64,000 nt of DNA, from positions 1-64,000 of the forward strand of contig JAEWRN010000004.1 of assembly GCA_023460035.1 (NCBI GenBank), given 5' to 3'. The stretch is from Bacillota bacterium. GTDB lineage: Bacteria > Bacillota > Clostridia > Oscillospirales > Ruminococcaceae. The notes below the pieces were generated by a model that was not told the DNA's origin, searched no databases, and was given only the letters and a program-made list of their open reading frames with translations. Made by a program: the position numbers and the translations under genes. Shown here piece by piece: positions 14,742-22,001 of this stretch (position 1 is its first letter; each line of letters begins with the position of its first letter).

Positions 14742-16211
14742 TCAGCTATTCTGTGCACACAGCGCGCGAAACACCTCAAACAAATAATCGTAGGTGCGCG
14801 CAAACGACACAAGATCAATATACTCTTCCGGCGTGTGCGCCCCGTCACAGGTCGGCGCCACCGTCATAATATCCATATCCGGGAACTTGCCCTTAAACTC
14901 GCCGCATTCCAGCCCGCCATGGGTTGCCTGCAATTCCATCTCGCGGCCAAACATGTCTTTGTAAACCTGCATGCAAAGGGCCCGCAGCGGCGAAGCGGGG
15001 TCATACTTCCACCCGCTGAAGCTGATGCCGCGCTTTGCGGTAAAGCCCAGCAGGCCGGCAAGGGCTGTCAGCTCTGCCGCAAGGTTTTCGCCAAGGCTGT
15101 CCTCGGCACTGCGCACACAGTCGCACAGGTAAATCTGCTCGGGCGACATCGTCAAAATACCGATATTGCTGGAGCAATGTACCAGCCCTGGCATTTCGCG
15201 GCTCATCTGGCGCATACCGTCCGGCAGCAAAAACAAAAACTGCCACAGCGCGGCGCTTTCTGCGTCGCTAAGGGTTTGGGCAGGCAATGCTGCCGCCTCT
15301 GCTTCAAAACAAAAGCCGGGGTCACTTGCGGCAAGCTCTGCTTTTATTTTTGCGCCGGCCTGCTGTGCCGCAGCCAGCGCCAGTGCGCCGCTGCCCGCCG
15401 GTACCGTAATACTCGCCTGTGCTTCGCTGACGATGGCATTCATCTTCATGCCACCCTCAAACCACGCAATCTGCAAGCTGCCCACGGCGGCAAATATCTC
15501 TTGCAGCACCCGCGCCATCAGTTTCAGCGCGTTGCCGCGCCCTTCGCCAATGGTAATGGCAGAATGGCCGCCCAACAGGCCCGAAATGCGCAGCTTTAGC
15601 GCTTCGCCCTGTGCCGCCTGCCATTGCGGCTGCTTTGTGAAATCCAGCACAATGCCGCCCGCGCAGGAAACGACGGTCTGGTTGTCGGTGCTGGCGCCGG
15701 AATCCATATTGATCATACGGCGGGCCGAAATCCAGTTGGCATCCAGCGCCATTGCCCCCATCAGGCCAATCTCTTCCATTGTGGTAAACACACATTCCAA
15801 CGGGGGGTGCACATAATCATCCTTCGCCAGAAGCGCCATCATGTAAGCACAGGCAGTGCCATTGTCTGCCCCCAGTGTTGTGCCCTTTGCCTTCAGCTTG
15901 CCATCCACAATTTCAAGCTGCAACGGGTCTTTGTCAAAATCATGCTCTACCCCGGGCAGCTTGACGCAAACCATGTCCATATGCCCTTGCAACATCAGCG
16001 GGGGAACTTCTTCGCAGCCGGGAGATGCCGGCTTTTTGACGACGACATTATAGGCATCGTCCATTTTTACATCCAGCCCCAGCCCCTTTGCAAAATCGTA
16101 CACAACTTGCGCAACGGCCTTTTCGTTGCGAGAAGCGCGTGGGATACACGAAATCTCTTCAAAATAGCGCAGTGGTTCTGCGGGTTGTAGCCCTTCGGTC
16201 ACATACTTCAT
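14742..16211 (-). CDS. pepD: Aminoacyl-histidine dipeptidase (PepD)
   Basis: An M20/M28-type metallodipeptidase of 489 residues (E. coli PepD is 485). It cleaves Xaa-His dipeptides and related peptides in the cytosol. Metal and catalytic motifs are visible: QGHMDMVC near 75-82, GTTLGADNGTACAY near 110-125, TTMEEIGLMGA near 147-157 with the catalytic Glu pair, and the C-terminal ATHGGLECGEF. The start MKYVTEGL is typical of the family. The gene is monocistronic on the minus strand. Confidence 0.94.
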   Translation of the reverse strand: MKYVTEGLQPAEPLRYFEEISCIPRASRNEKAVAQVVYDFAKGLGLDVKMDDAYNVVVKKPASPGCEEVPPLMLQGHMDMVCVKLPGVEHDFDKDPLQLEIVDGKLKAKGTTLGADNGTACAYMMALLAKDDYVHPPLECVFTTMEEIGLMGAMALDANWISARRMINMDSGASTDNQTVVSCAGGIVLDFTKQPQWQAAQGEALKLRISGLLGGHSAITIGEGRGNALKLMARVLQEIFAAVGSLQIAWFEGGMKMNAIVSEAQASITVPAGSGALALAAAQQAGAKIKAELAASDPGFCFEAEAAALPAQTLSDAESAALWQFLFLLPDGMRQMSREMPGLVHCSSNIGILTMSPEQIYLCDCVRSAEDSLGENLAAELTALAGLLGFTAKRGISFSGWKYDPASPLRALCMQVYKDMFGREMELQATHGGLECGEFKGKFPDMDIMTVAPTCDGAHTPEEYIDLVSFARTYDYLFEVFRALCAQNS

Positions 16212-16322
16212 GGTGTCACGGCCTTTCTGCTTTCACTTTATTTTTATTATACCTGCCTTTTTTGCCGCGCACAACGCAAAAAGAAGTTTTTTGTCGTTTT
16301 GTGGCTTATCTGCCCGGTAAAA

Positions 16323-16369
16323 GCAAAACACCACCGTGACTGCCCTATTGCAATACGGTGGTGTTTTGC
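16323..16369 (-). terminator. Terminator after metK
   Basis: A perfect 15-bp stem (16323-16337 with 16355-16369) 23 bases downstream of the metK stop. On the minus strand the second arm ends in TTTTGC followed by TTTT, an acceptable tail. Confidence 0.75.
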
Positions 16370-16391
16370 TATATTACGCTTTCAAAAGCTA

Positions 16392-17534
16392 TTACAATGC
16401 GGCTTTCAGCTGCTCAATACGGTCGGTCTTTTCCCACAGCACGCCAAGGTCCTCGCGGCCCATGTGGCCAAAGGCGGCAAGCTGGCGGTACTGCGGGCGG
16501 CGCAGTTGCAGTGCTTTGATGATGCCCGCGGGCGAAAGGTCAAACACCTTTTTCACGGCGTTTGCAATCAGCTCGTCGTCCACCGTGCCGGTGCCAAAGG
16601 TGTCCACCAGCACACTCACCGGCTGTGCCACGCCAATGGCATAGGCAAGCTCTACCTCGCACTTTGTGGCAAGCTTTGCGGCAACGATGTTTTTGGCAAC
16701 CCAGCGCGCCGCATAGGCGGCACTGCGGTCGACCTTTGTGGGGTCTTTGCCGGAAAACGCACCGCCGCCGTGGCGGCCATACCCGCCGTAGGTATCTACA
16801 ATAATCTTGCGCCCCGTCAGGCCCGAATCGCCCTGCGGGCCGCCAATGACAAACCGGCCGGTGGGGTTAATAAGATATTTTGTGTGTTCATCCAGCAGCT
16901 CCGCCGGTACGACCGGGCGGATGACCTTTTCAATGATGTCACTGCGCAGCTTTTCAATTTCCACATCCGGCGCGTGCTGGGTGGACACCACGATCGTGTC
17001 GACGCGCACGGGCTTATCGCCGTCGTATTCCACCGTCACCTGGGTCTTGCCATCCGGCCGCAGATAAGTCAGCTCGCGGCTGCGGCGCACCTTGGAAAGG
17101 CGCTTTGCCAGCCGGTGTGCCAGTGCAATGGGCAGCGGCATCAGTTCGGGGGTCTCGTCGCAGGCAAACCCAAACATCATGCCCTGGTCGCCCGCACCGC
17201 CCACATTGTCGTTGGTGCCAAGGGCAATATCGGCACTCTGCTCGTCAATGTTGGTAATCACCGCGCAGGTGTCGGCGTCAAAACCATATTTTGCGCGGGT
17301 GTACCCGATTTCGCGAATCGTCTCGCGCACGATTCGCGGGATATCCACATAGCAGGAGGTCGTCACCTCACCCATCACGTGCACAAGGCCGGTGCTGACC
17401 GTCGTCTCGCAGGCGACCCGCCCGTCGGGGTCCTGCTCTAAAATGGCGTCCAGAATCGCGTCGGAAATCTGGTCGCAAATTTTGTCGGGGTGCCCTTCGG
17501 TCACCGACTCGGAGGTAAAAAAGCGTTTGGACAT
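16392..17534 (-). CDS. metK: S-adenosylmethionine synthetase
   Basis: MetK of 380 residues, which makes S-adenosylmethionine from methionine and ATP. FTSESVTEGHPDKICDQISDAILD at the start has been matched piecewise: the ATP-binding EGHPDK and the metal-binding Asp are present. GAGDQGMMFGFA and GGGAFSGKDPTKVDRS, with the phosphate-binding loop, are also intact. The start at 17534 has GGGAAG upstream; the open frame continues upstream without an RBS. Expression is governed by the SAM-I riboswitch at 17681-17778 and its terminator, so high SAM shuts it down. Confidence 0.96.
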   Translation of the reverse strand: MSKRFFTSESVTEGHPDKICDQISDAILDAILEQDPDGRVACETTVSTGLVHVMGEVTTSCYVDIPRIVRETIREIGYTRAKYGFDADTCAVITNIDEQSADIALGTNDNVGGAGDQGMMFGFACDETPELMPLPIALAHRLAKRLSKVRRSRELTYLRPDGKTQVTVEYDGDKPVRVDTIVVSTQHAPDVEIEKLRSDIIEKVIRPVVPAELLDEHTKYLINPTGRFVIGGPQGDSGLTGRKIIVDTYGGYGRHGGGAFSGKDPTKVDRSAAYAARWVAKNIVAAKLATKCEVELAYAIGVAQPVSVLVDTFGTGTVDDELIANAVKKVFDLSPAGIIKALQLRRPQYRQLAAFGHMGREDLGVLWEKTDRIEQLKAAL

Positions 17535-17641
17535 TTGTGTTGTACTTCCCTTCCGTTTGCCCCGCGCGCCGCTGCGGCGCGCTGTTGGGGTGCATTGTAA
17601 TTTAATTGAACAACCACACGCGGGGCACTTCGCTTTCAAAC

Positions 17642-17675
17642 AAAAAGCAGCCCCGGCAACATGCCGGGGCCGCTA
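17642..17675 (-). terminator. Riboswitch-controlled terminator of metK
   Basis: A 12-bp GC-rich stem with a small loop, followed by TTTTT on the minus strand. It sits directly after the 3' strand of the riboswitch P1 helix, the usual place for the expression platform of an S-box. Confidence 0.9.
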
Positions 17676-17680
17676 AAAAG

Positions 17681-17778
17681 CTTATCTTCCGGTGTTACCC
17701 GCAGGATTTGGCACCTTGCGTAAAACGCAGGTTGTCGGGCTTCACAGGGCCTGTTCCCTCAGCCACTCTTGATAAGTG
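17681..17778 (-). ncRNA. SAM-I (S-box) riboswitch upstream of metK
   Basis: Read on the minus strand, the element starts with CTTATCAAGAG and has the kink-turn/core sequence GGCTGAGGGA. It continues with GATGAAGCCC-like GTGAAGCCCGACAACC and the conserved AGGTGCCAAATCCTGC, and closes with GATAAG pairing back to CTTATC (17771-17776 with 17681-17686). This is the standard S-box order. Bound SAM stabilises P1 and lets the terminator at 17642-17675 form. Confidence 0.95.
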
Positions 17779-17796
17779 TTATTCAATTATGCTTTT

Positions 17797-17825
17797 ATTA
17801 TAATTGACGGCAGCGCTTCTGTCAA
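17797..17825 (-). promoter_or_regulatory. Promoter of the metK riboswitch transcript
   Basis: On the minus strand, TTGACA (17820-17825), a 17-base spacer and TATAAT (17797-17802), a near-perfect sigma-A promoter starting about 15 bases before the riboswitch. It lies 53 bases after the metA stop. Confidence 0.9.
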
Positions 17826-17877
17826 GCCAAAAAAGCGTGGTGCTGCGGTCATAAAACCGGACAAAATTACCATATTG

Positions 17878-18813
17878 TCAAATGCCGGCCCCTGCGCCCG
17901 CAAGCTGCGAAAGGTCGTAGGGTGTCTCCTGGTAAACGCAATAGTTTAGCCAGTTGGTAAACAGCAGTGAAGCGTGCCCACGCCAGTTGAGCACCGGCGT
18001 TTTTGTGGGGTCGTCATTGGGGAAATAGTGCTCGGGCAGCTCTACCGGCAAGCCTTTTTTGTAGTCGCGCTGGTATTCTTTTGCCAGCGTGTTGCGCCCA
18101 TATTCGCAGTGCCCGGCAATAAACAATTGCCGGCCGTTGCGGCTGGCCGAAAGGTAGGCCCCCGCCTCTTTTGAGGTGGCAAGCACCTGCAGCTGTGGCG
18201 ATTGCTCGATGTCGCTTTTGCGCACCTCGGTAAAGCGCGAATGCGGCGCCCAGAAATGGTCGTCAAACCCGCGCAGCAGCGGGTGATCTGCCAAATTGAG
18301 CTTGTGGTCATACACGCCGGAAAGCTTCTTTTTTAGCGCATATTTTTGAATGCCGTAGTGGTGGTACAGCGCCGCCTGCGCCCCCCAGCAGATGTACATG
18401 GTGGAATACACATGGGTCAGCGACCAGTCCATAATCTGCACCAGCTCGGGCCAGTAATCCACCTCTTCAAACGGCATGCGCTCTACCGGCGCACCGGTGA
18501 CAATCAGGCCGTCAAAGCGCTTGTCCTTCACTTCTTCAAAGCTTTTATAAAACTTTAATAAGTACTCCAGCGGCGTGTGCTTTGACTTATGGGTCGCCGT
18601 GTACAGAAAATTCACTTCAATTTGCAGCGGCGAATTGCTAAGCAGCCGCAGCAACTGTTTTTCGGTTTCATCCTTAGCCGGCATCAAATTCAAAATTAAA
18701 ATTTGCAGCGGCCGAATATCCTGATGAAGCGCCCTAGAGTGTTCCATCACGAAAATGTTTTCCTTTTCCAGCACTTTTGCGGCAGGCAAGCCCTCTGGTA
18801 CTGTAATTGGCAT
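17878..18813 (-). CDS. metA: Homoserine O-acetyltransferase (MetA family)
   Basis: A MetA/HTS-family enzyme of 311 residues that acylates L-homoserine, the committed step to methionine. The catalytic Cys142 lies in MYICWGAQAALYHH, and His235 and Glu237 in AGHCEYGR, the triad of the family. Residue 111 is Glu (GAPVERMPFEEV). In characterised MetA proteins Glu111 goes with acetyl-CoA and Gly111 with succinyl-CoA, so acetyl transfer is predicted. AGGAGG precedes the start. A long leader with a Met/Cys-rich peptide and a terminator lies upstream. metK follows on the same strand behind its own promoter. Confidence 0.93.
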   Translation of the reverse strand: MPITVPEGLPAAKVLEKENIFVMEHSRALHQDIRPLQILILNLMPAKDETEKQLLRLLSNSPLQIEVNFLYTATHKSKHTPLEYLLKFYKSFEEVKDKRFDGLIVTGAPVERMPFEEVDYWPELVQIMDWSLTHVYSTMYICWGAQAALYHHYGIQKYALKKKLSGVYDHKLNLADHPLLRGFDDHFWAPHSRFTEVRKSDIEQSPQLQVLATSKEAGAYLSASRNGRQLFIAGHCEYGRNTLAKEYQRDYKKGLPVELPEHYFPNDDPTKTPVLNWRGHASLLFTNWLNYCVYQETPYDLSQLAGAGAGI

Positions 18814-18869
18814 AACGATCCCTCCTAGGTGGGTTGTATCTAATTTGTGTTTTCAGGGGCCTGGCAAAC

Positions 18870-18901
18870 AAAAAAGCTGTCAGGCCATGGCCTGACAGCT
18901 T
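18870..18901 (-). terminator. Attenuator terminator in the metA leader
   Basis: A perfect 28-base palindrome (18874-18901, arms of about 12-13 bp around a GGCC/CATG centre) followed on the minus strand by six T. It lies between the end of the leader peptide and the metA RBS, inside the transcribed leader, so it must be bypassed for metA expression. Confidence 0.92.
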
Positions 18902-18980
18902 GCTGCAAAATCTCTGCATACCCTTTTTACAAAGGCAGAAAATTGGCGAGGCCCGGCCCAACTGTTCTTTTTTTTGCAGC
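18902..18980 (-). promoter_or_regulatory. Complementary segments in the metA leader
   Basis: GCTGCAAAA at 18972-18980 (leader peptide codons 25-27, minus strand) is exactly complementary to TTTTGCAGC at 18902-18910, which touches the terminator stem. A second leader segment, GGCCGGGCCT at 18949-18958, can pair with the core of the terminator (18882-18892) over nine of ten bases. These are the kind of mutually exclusive pairings that attenuators use; which one acts as antiterminator is inference. Confidence 0.55.
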
Positions 18981-19052
18981 ACAACAAAGCATGCCGCACA
19001 TCATCGGCATACAAGCGCACATCATTTGGCTGCGAACAGAAAGAACGGTCAT
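18927..19052 (-). CDS. Met/Cys-rich leader peptide of metA
   Basis: A 41-codon open frame with ATG at 19052 and TAA at 18927-18929. An excellent RBS (AGAGGAGAG) ends 8 bases before the ATG. Codons 10-24 read MMCACMPMMCGMLCC: six Met and five Cys in fifteen positions, with Met codons also at 1, and no such run elsewhere in the window. It is followed 25 bases later by a perfect intrinsic terminator and then the metA RBS. This is the layout of leader peptides in amino-acid attenuators such as trp and his. Ribosomes stalling on Met or Cys codons would be expected to allow read-through into metA. Confidence 0.85.
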   Translation of the reverse strand: MTVLSVRSQMMCACMPMMCGMLCCAAKKRTVGPGLANFLPL

Positions 19053-19124
19053 AGGTTAGGCTCTCCTCTCTTATTATAATTACTTGGATAAATACCCCAT
19101 TAAAGTTCTATGTTTTACATTATT

Positions 19125-19153
19125 ATGATAATTTTTTTATGTCGCTTTGTCAA
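19125..19153 (-). promoter_or_regulatory. Promoter of the metA leader
   Basis: On the minus strand TTGACA (19148-19153), a 17-base spacer and TATCAT (19125-19130). Initiation near 19118 would give a leader of about 300 bases before metA. A second -10-like TATAAT lies at 19073-19078 but lacks a good -35 box. Confidence 0.7.
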
Positions 19154-19198
19154 GTGTTTTTGTGTGCCGGTCACAAAGCCGGCATAAAATACCCGCAT

Positions 19199-19768
19199 TT
19201 ACCCGGTAATAGACCCCTGCGGGAACACCAAGTGGCTGATGGGCTTATACACAAAAAAGGTCACCACACTGTTGATGGTTGCTTTCAGCAGGTTAAACGG
19301 CACAATGGCAGGCAGCATTAAGTCCAACACGGTTTGCAGCGGGGCACCCAAAAAAATGGGGGTCAGCAGCAGGTTGCAGATGCTCATAATAATGGTCATC
19401 GCAATGGTACCGGCGGCCAGCGCAAGCACCGCACCGGTAATATCATGGCGTTTGCGGTAGATTAGCCCTGCCGTCAGAGAAAAAGCACCCGTTGCAAGGA
19501 AATGCATTAAAATGCCAATCGGCCCGCTGGCCGCACTGACGGTAAGGCCCTGCAGCACGCTGACAATTGCCGTCAGCGCAAGGCCCGACATTGGCCCAAA
19601 CAAAAAGGTACCGATTAAAATGGCAATGTCGGCGGGGTCATACTCTAAAAACGGGGCTGCCGGCAGCAGCGGAAAATGAATCAGTGCGACCATAATTACG
19701 GCAAGTGCGCTGAGCAGTGCCATGGTGGTGAGTTTGCGAGTTTTGGTGGTTACATTGTAGGTTTGCAT
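19199..19768 (-). CDS. ribU: ECF transporter S component, riboflavin type (RibU)
   Basis: A 189-residue membrane protein with about six hydrophobic segments, the substrate-binding component of an energy-coupling-factor transporter. The N-terminal ALLSALAVIMVALIHFPLLP followed by FLEYDPADIAILIGTFLFGP is the RibU pattern. An FMN riboswitch directly upstream fixes the substrate class as riboflavin. The start at 19768 follows AAAGGAGGCC. The general ECF module (EcfA/A'/T) is encoded elsewhere. It is the first of three minus-strand genes here, but each has its own promoter. Confidence 0.92.
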   Translation of the reverse strand: MQTYNVTTKTRKLTTMALLSALAVIMVALIHFPLLPAAPFLEYDPADIAILIGTFLFGPMSGLALTAIVSVLQGLTVSAASGPIGILMHFLATGAFSLTAGLIYRKRHDITGAVLALAAGTIAMTIIMSICNLLLTPIFLGAPLQTVLDLMLPAIVPFNLLKATINSVVTFFVYKPISHLVFPQGSITG

Positions 19769-19823
19769 AAAAAGGCCTCCTTTATTTGTGTCTGTCGGGG
19801 AGGCTGACCGCCGTTTTGTCATC

Positions 19824-19861
19824 AAAAAAAGCGCCCTTTTTGCCTGTGCAAAAAGGGCGCT
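19824..19861 (-). terminator. FMN riboswitch terminator
   Basis: A 13- to 14-bp stem (19831-19843 with 19848-19860) with a four-base loop, followed on the minus strand by seven T. It lies between the FMN aptamer and ribU and acts as the expression platform. Confidence 0.92.
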
Positions 19862-19881
19862 ATGCAACCAAAACAGCCGCA

Positions 19882-20010
19882 GTTTCTTTCATCCGGACTT
19901 TAACCGTCGGCTCTGGGATCCAACCAGATCAGCGCTTTTTACAGCGGTCGTGGGCTCGTGCGGCTATTGCCGCCATTACCACCGGTGGGGATTTTCACCC
20001 CGCCCTGAAA
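19882..20010 (-). ncRNA. FMN riboswitch (RFN element)
   Basis: On the minus strand the conserved RFN blocks occur in order: TTCAGGGCGGGGTGAAA, CCCCACCGG with GGTAA, AGCCCACGA, GATCTGG with CCAGAGCCGACGGT, and AAAGTCCGGATGAAAGAA. The two ends pair to close the element. FMN binding would favour the downstream terminator and shut off riboflavin uptake. Confidence 0.95.
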
Positions 20011-20022
20011 CAGACTATAAGT

Positions 20023-20051
20023 ATTATATCTTATTCTTTTGCTTATTGCAA
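20023..20051 (-). promoter_or_regulatory. Promoter of the ribU leader
   Basis: On the minus strand TTGCAA (20046-20051), a 17-base spacer and TATAAT (20023-20028), 12 bases before the FMN riboswitch. Confidence 0.75.
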
Positions 20052-20143
20052 GCCCCACCCAAATTTCACCCCGGTGCGGTTGCACCTGCTGCGACAGTGT
20101 GTTACTATGAACAAAAGAATTTTGTGCAAGGGGGCATGCCGCA

Positions 20144-21250
20144 ATGGAGGACCTTACCACGGCAGCGCAGCAGCTGACCGGCAGTGCAAACCCGCTTTGG
20201 CAGTGGGTTTTTTGCGGCGCTGTTTTTTTGTTTTTCCTGATTTTCAGTCAGCTTTACCGTTACTACGCCGTCAAGCTGGCCGCAAAGCTGTTCAAGCGCC
20301 TGCGCGGCAGCGCGTGGGAGGATTTGCTGCACGCCATTACCGGGCCGGTGGCATCCCTTATTTTTTTGCTGGGGCTTTGTATTACCCTGTGGAACCTGCC
20401 TCTTGGCACCACGGCCCTTGCCACTACCCGCAGCCTGACCACCCGTGGGGCAAGGCTTGTCACTCTTGCTTTGCTTGCCTGGGCCGGCTGCGGCATCGTA
20501 GACACCACCCCAACCTTTAATTTTAAATTTTTGGGCAGCGCCGAAGCGGTACGCCGTATGCTGCGCCGCGCACTGAAAGTGCTGATTGTCGTGTTTGCCG
20601 CACTGGCCGCCATGGGGGAGCTGGGGTTTCAGGTCAGCGGGTTGATTGCCGGGCTGGGGCTTGGCGGCCTGACCGTTTCACTTGCCGCAAAAGACAGCGC
20701 GGCCAACCTGTTTGCCGGGCTGGTGCTGCTGGTAGAAAAACCGTTTGCCATTGGTGACTGGATTACCTGCGCCGGTGTGGAAGGCACGGTAGAAGATTTG
20801 ACCTTTCGCAGCACCAAAATACGCGGGTTAGATAATACGCTGAGCATTGTGCCCAATTCGGTGGTCAGCGCCGGGCTGATTACCAACGGCAGCAGCCGCA
20901 AAATGCGCATGGGCCAGTTTACCTTAACGGTCTGCTACGAGACCCCGCACAAAACACTGGAGCTGTTGATGCGCGATTTGCGCGATTTGCTTGCAGCAGA
21001 CAGCGCACTACATTCTGACACGGTGCTGGTGCGGTTTGTGGGCTTTTCGGCCAGCAGCATGGATATTTTAGTGCGGTACTTCACCAAAAGCGCAGACTAC
21101 AACGAATCGCTTGCCATCAACGAGCGGCTATACTTTGCCATACTGGATTTAATGGAGCGCCACGGCGTGTCGTTCGCCTTCCCCAGTACCAGTGTTTACC
21201 TGCAAAACGCAACACCCCAAACACCGGCAGAAATTCAGCCTACTACTTAA
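20144..21250 (+). CDS. MscS-family mechanosensitive channel
   Basis: A 368-residue small-conductance mechanosensitive channel. There are about five hydrophobic segments. The pore helix reads GLGLGGLTVSLAAKDSAANLFAG in pieces: the Gly/Ala face LGLGGLTVSLAAKDSA is well conserved. It is followed by the beta domain EKPFAIGDWI...EGTVEDL and RSTKIRGLDNTLSIVPNS. It releases solutes on hypo-osmotic shock. Longer at the N-terminus than E. coli MscS (286 aa), like YnaI or YkuT types. It is divergent from ribU and monocistronic. The ATG at 20144 has GGAGG directly before the coding region in CAATGGAGG, an unusual overlap, so the RBS is uncertain. Confidence 0.9.
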   Translation: MEDLTTAAQQLTGSANPLWQWVFCGAVFLFFLIFSQLYRYYAVKLAAKLFKRLRGSAWEDLLHAITGPVASLIFLLGLCITLWNLPLGTTALATTRSLTTRGARLVTLALLAWAGCGIVDTTPTFNFKFLGSAEAVRRMLRRALKVLIVVFAALAAMGELGFQVSGLIAGLGLGGLTVSLAAKDSAANLFAGLVLLVEKPFAIGDWITCAGVEGTVEDLTFRSTKIRGLDNTLSIVPNSVVSAGLITNGSSRKMRMGQFTLTVCYETPHKTLELLMRDLRDLLAADSALHSDTVLVRFVGFSASSMDILVRYFTKSADYNESLAINERLYFAILDLMERHGVSFAFPSTSVYLQNATPQTPAEIQPTT

Positions 21251-21262
21251 TTTTATAAAGCA

Positions 21263-21302
21263 AGCAGCCCCGCACTTAAACTAAAGTGCGGGGCTGCTTT
21301 TC
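21263..21302 (+). terminator. Terminator after the MscS gene
   Basis: A perfect 15-bp GC-rich stem (21263-21277 with 21284-21298) with a short loop and a TTTT tail. A-rich flank on the left means it could also serve the minus-strand gene ending at 21336. Confidence 0.88.
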
Positions 21303-21335
21303 ACTGCTTTACAGCCTTGCTTACCGCAATGGCCG

Positions 21336-21986
21336 CTAGTTTGCCGCAGGCGCGTTTTGCGCCAGCAGGTTGCCCGCCCAATGTAATAAAGCCGGGGTCA
21401 GCTCTTCCAGCTTTGGCGCCATGGTAAGCAGGGCTTTTTCACCGGGTGTCAGGTGCGCTTGTAATTCATCTCTGCGCTTGATAAACTGCCCGGTGCGGGC
21501 ATAACAGGCCGCACGCAGCACAAAAAACGCGCTTTTTTGCAGCGCTGCAAGCACCTCTTCACTGCGCTCGTGCAGGTAATTATGCACACAGGCGTGATAG
21601 ATATTGCCCGCACCGGTAATAACACTTTGCTGTGCGTCTGCCGGGCCTATCTGCTGTTGCAGCTGTTGCAGGCTGCCCTGCCATGGCACCGTATCCAACA
21701 AAAAGGTCAATAAGTCGCCTTTCTCCCACCCCGCAAGCTGCCGGTAGCCGGCAACAAACCCACAGACTAGCGCGCGGTGGGGCAGCTGTGCCAGCAGGGC
21801 ACGGTACTGTTTTAAATCGTCCATCGTCACTTCGTCCAGCAGCAAAACTACATCAATGTCACTGTGTTCTGTCGCTTCACCACGGCCATAGCTGCCCTGC
21901 AGGCCAATAAACCTCACCCGCTTGCCAAACGCAGCCTGTACGGCCATGCAATACTGCTGTTTCCATTCTTCAATTAAAATCGGCAC
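21336..21986 (-). CDS. Nucleotidyltransferase-domain protein
   Basis: A 216-residue protein with the polymerase-beta superfamily motif GSYGRGEATEHSDIDVVLL near 31-49, with the two metal-binding Asp in SDIDVV. The C-terminal half (about 110-210) is helical, like the HEPN-type domain fused to aminoglycoside nucleotidyltransferases and MNT antitoxins. It could modify a small molecule, tRNA or protein by nucleotide transfer. It starts 15 bases after the radical SAM gene stop, so the two form an operon. Substrate unknown. Confidence 0.75.
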   Translation of the reverse strand: MPILIEEWKQQYCMAVQAAFGKRVRFIGLQGSYGRGEATEHSDIDVVLLLDEVTMDDLKQYRALLAQLPHRALVCGFVAGYRQLAGWEKGDLLTFLLDTVPWQGSLQQLQQQIGPADAQQSVITGAGNIYHACVHNYLHERSEEVLAALQKSAFFVLRAACYARTGQFIKRRDELQAHLTPGEKALLTMAPKLEELTPALLHWAGNLLAQNAPAAN

Positions 21987-22001
21987 TGGTTGCCTCCTTA
22001 G

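Noticed and set aside
16299..17441. A 380-codon open frame antisense to metK
   Set aside because: MetK on the other strand is certain and its GC-rich third positions create the antisense frame.
18814..19199. SAM riboswitch or T-box upstream of metA
   Set aside because: The S-box core blocks seen before metK and the T-box sequence TGGNACCGCG are absent; the leader peptide and terminator explain the region better.
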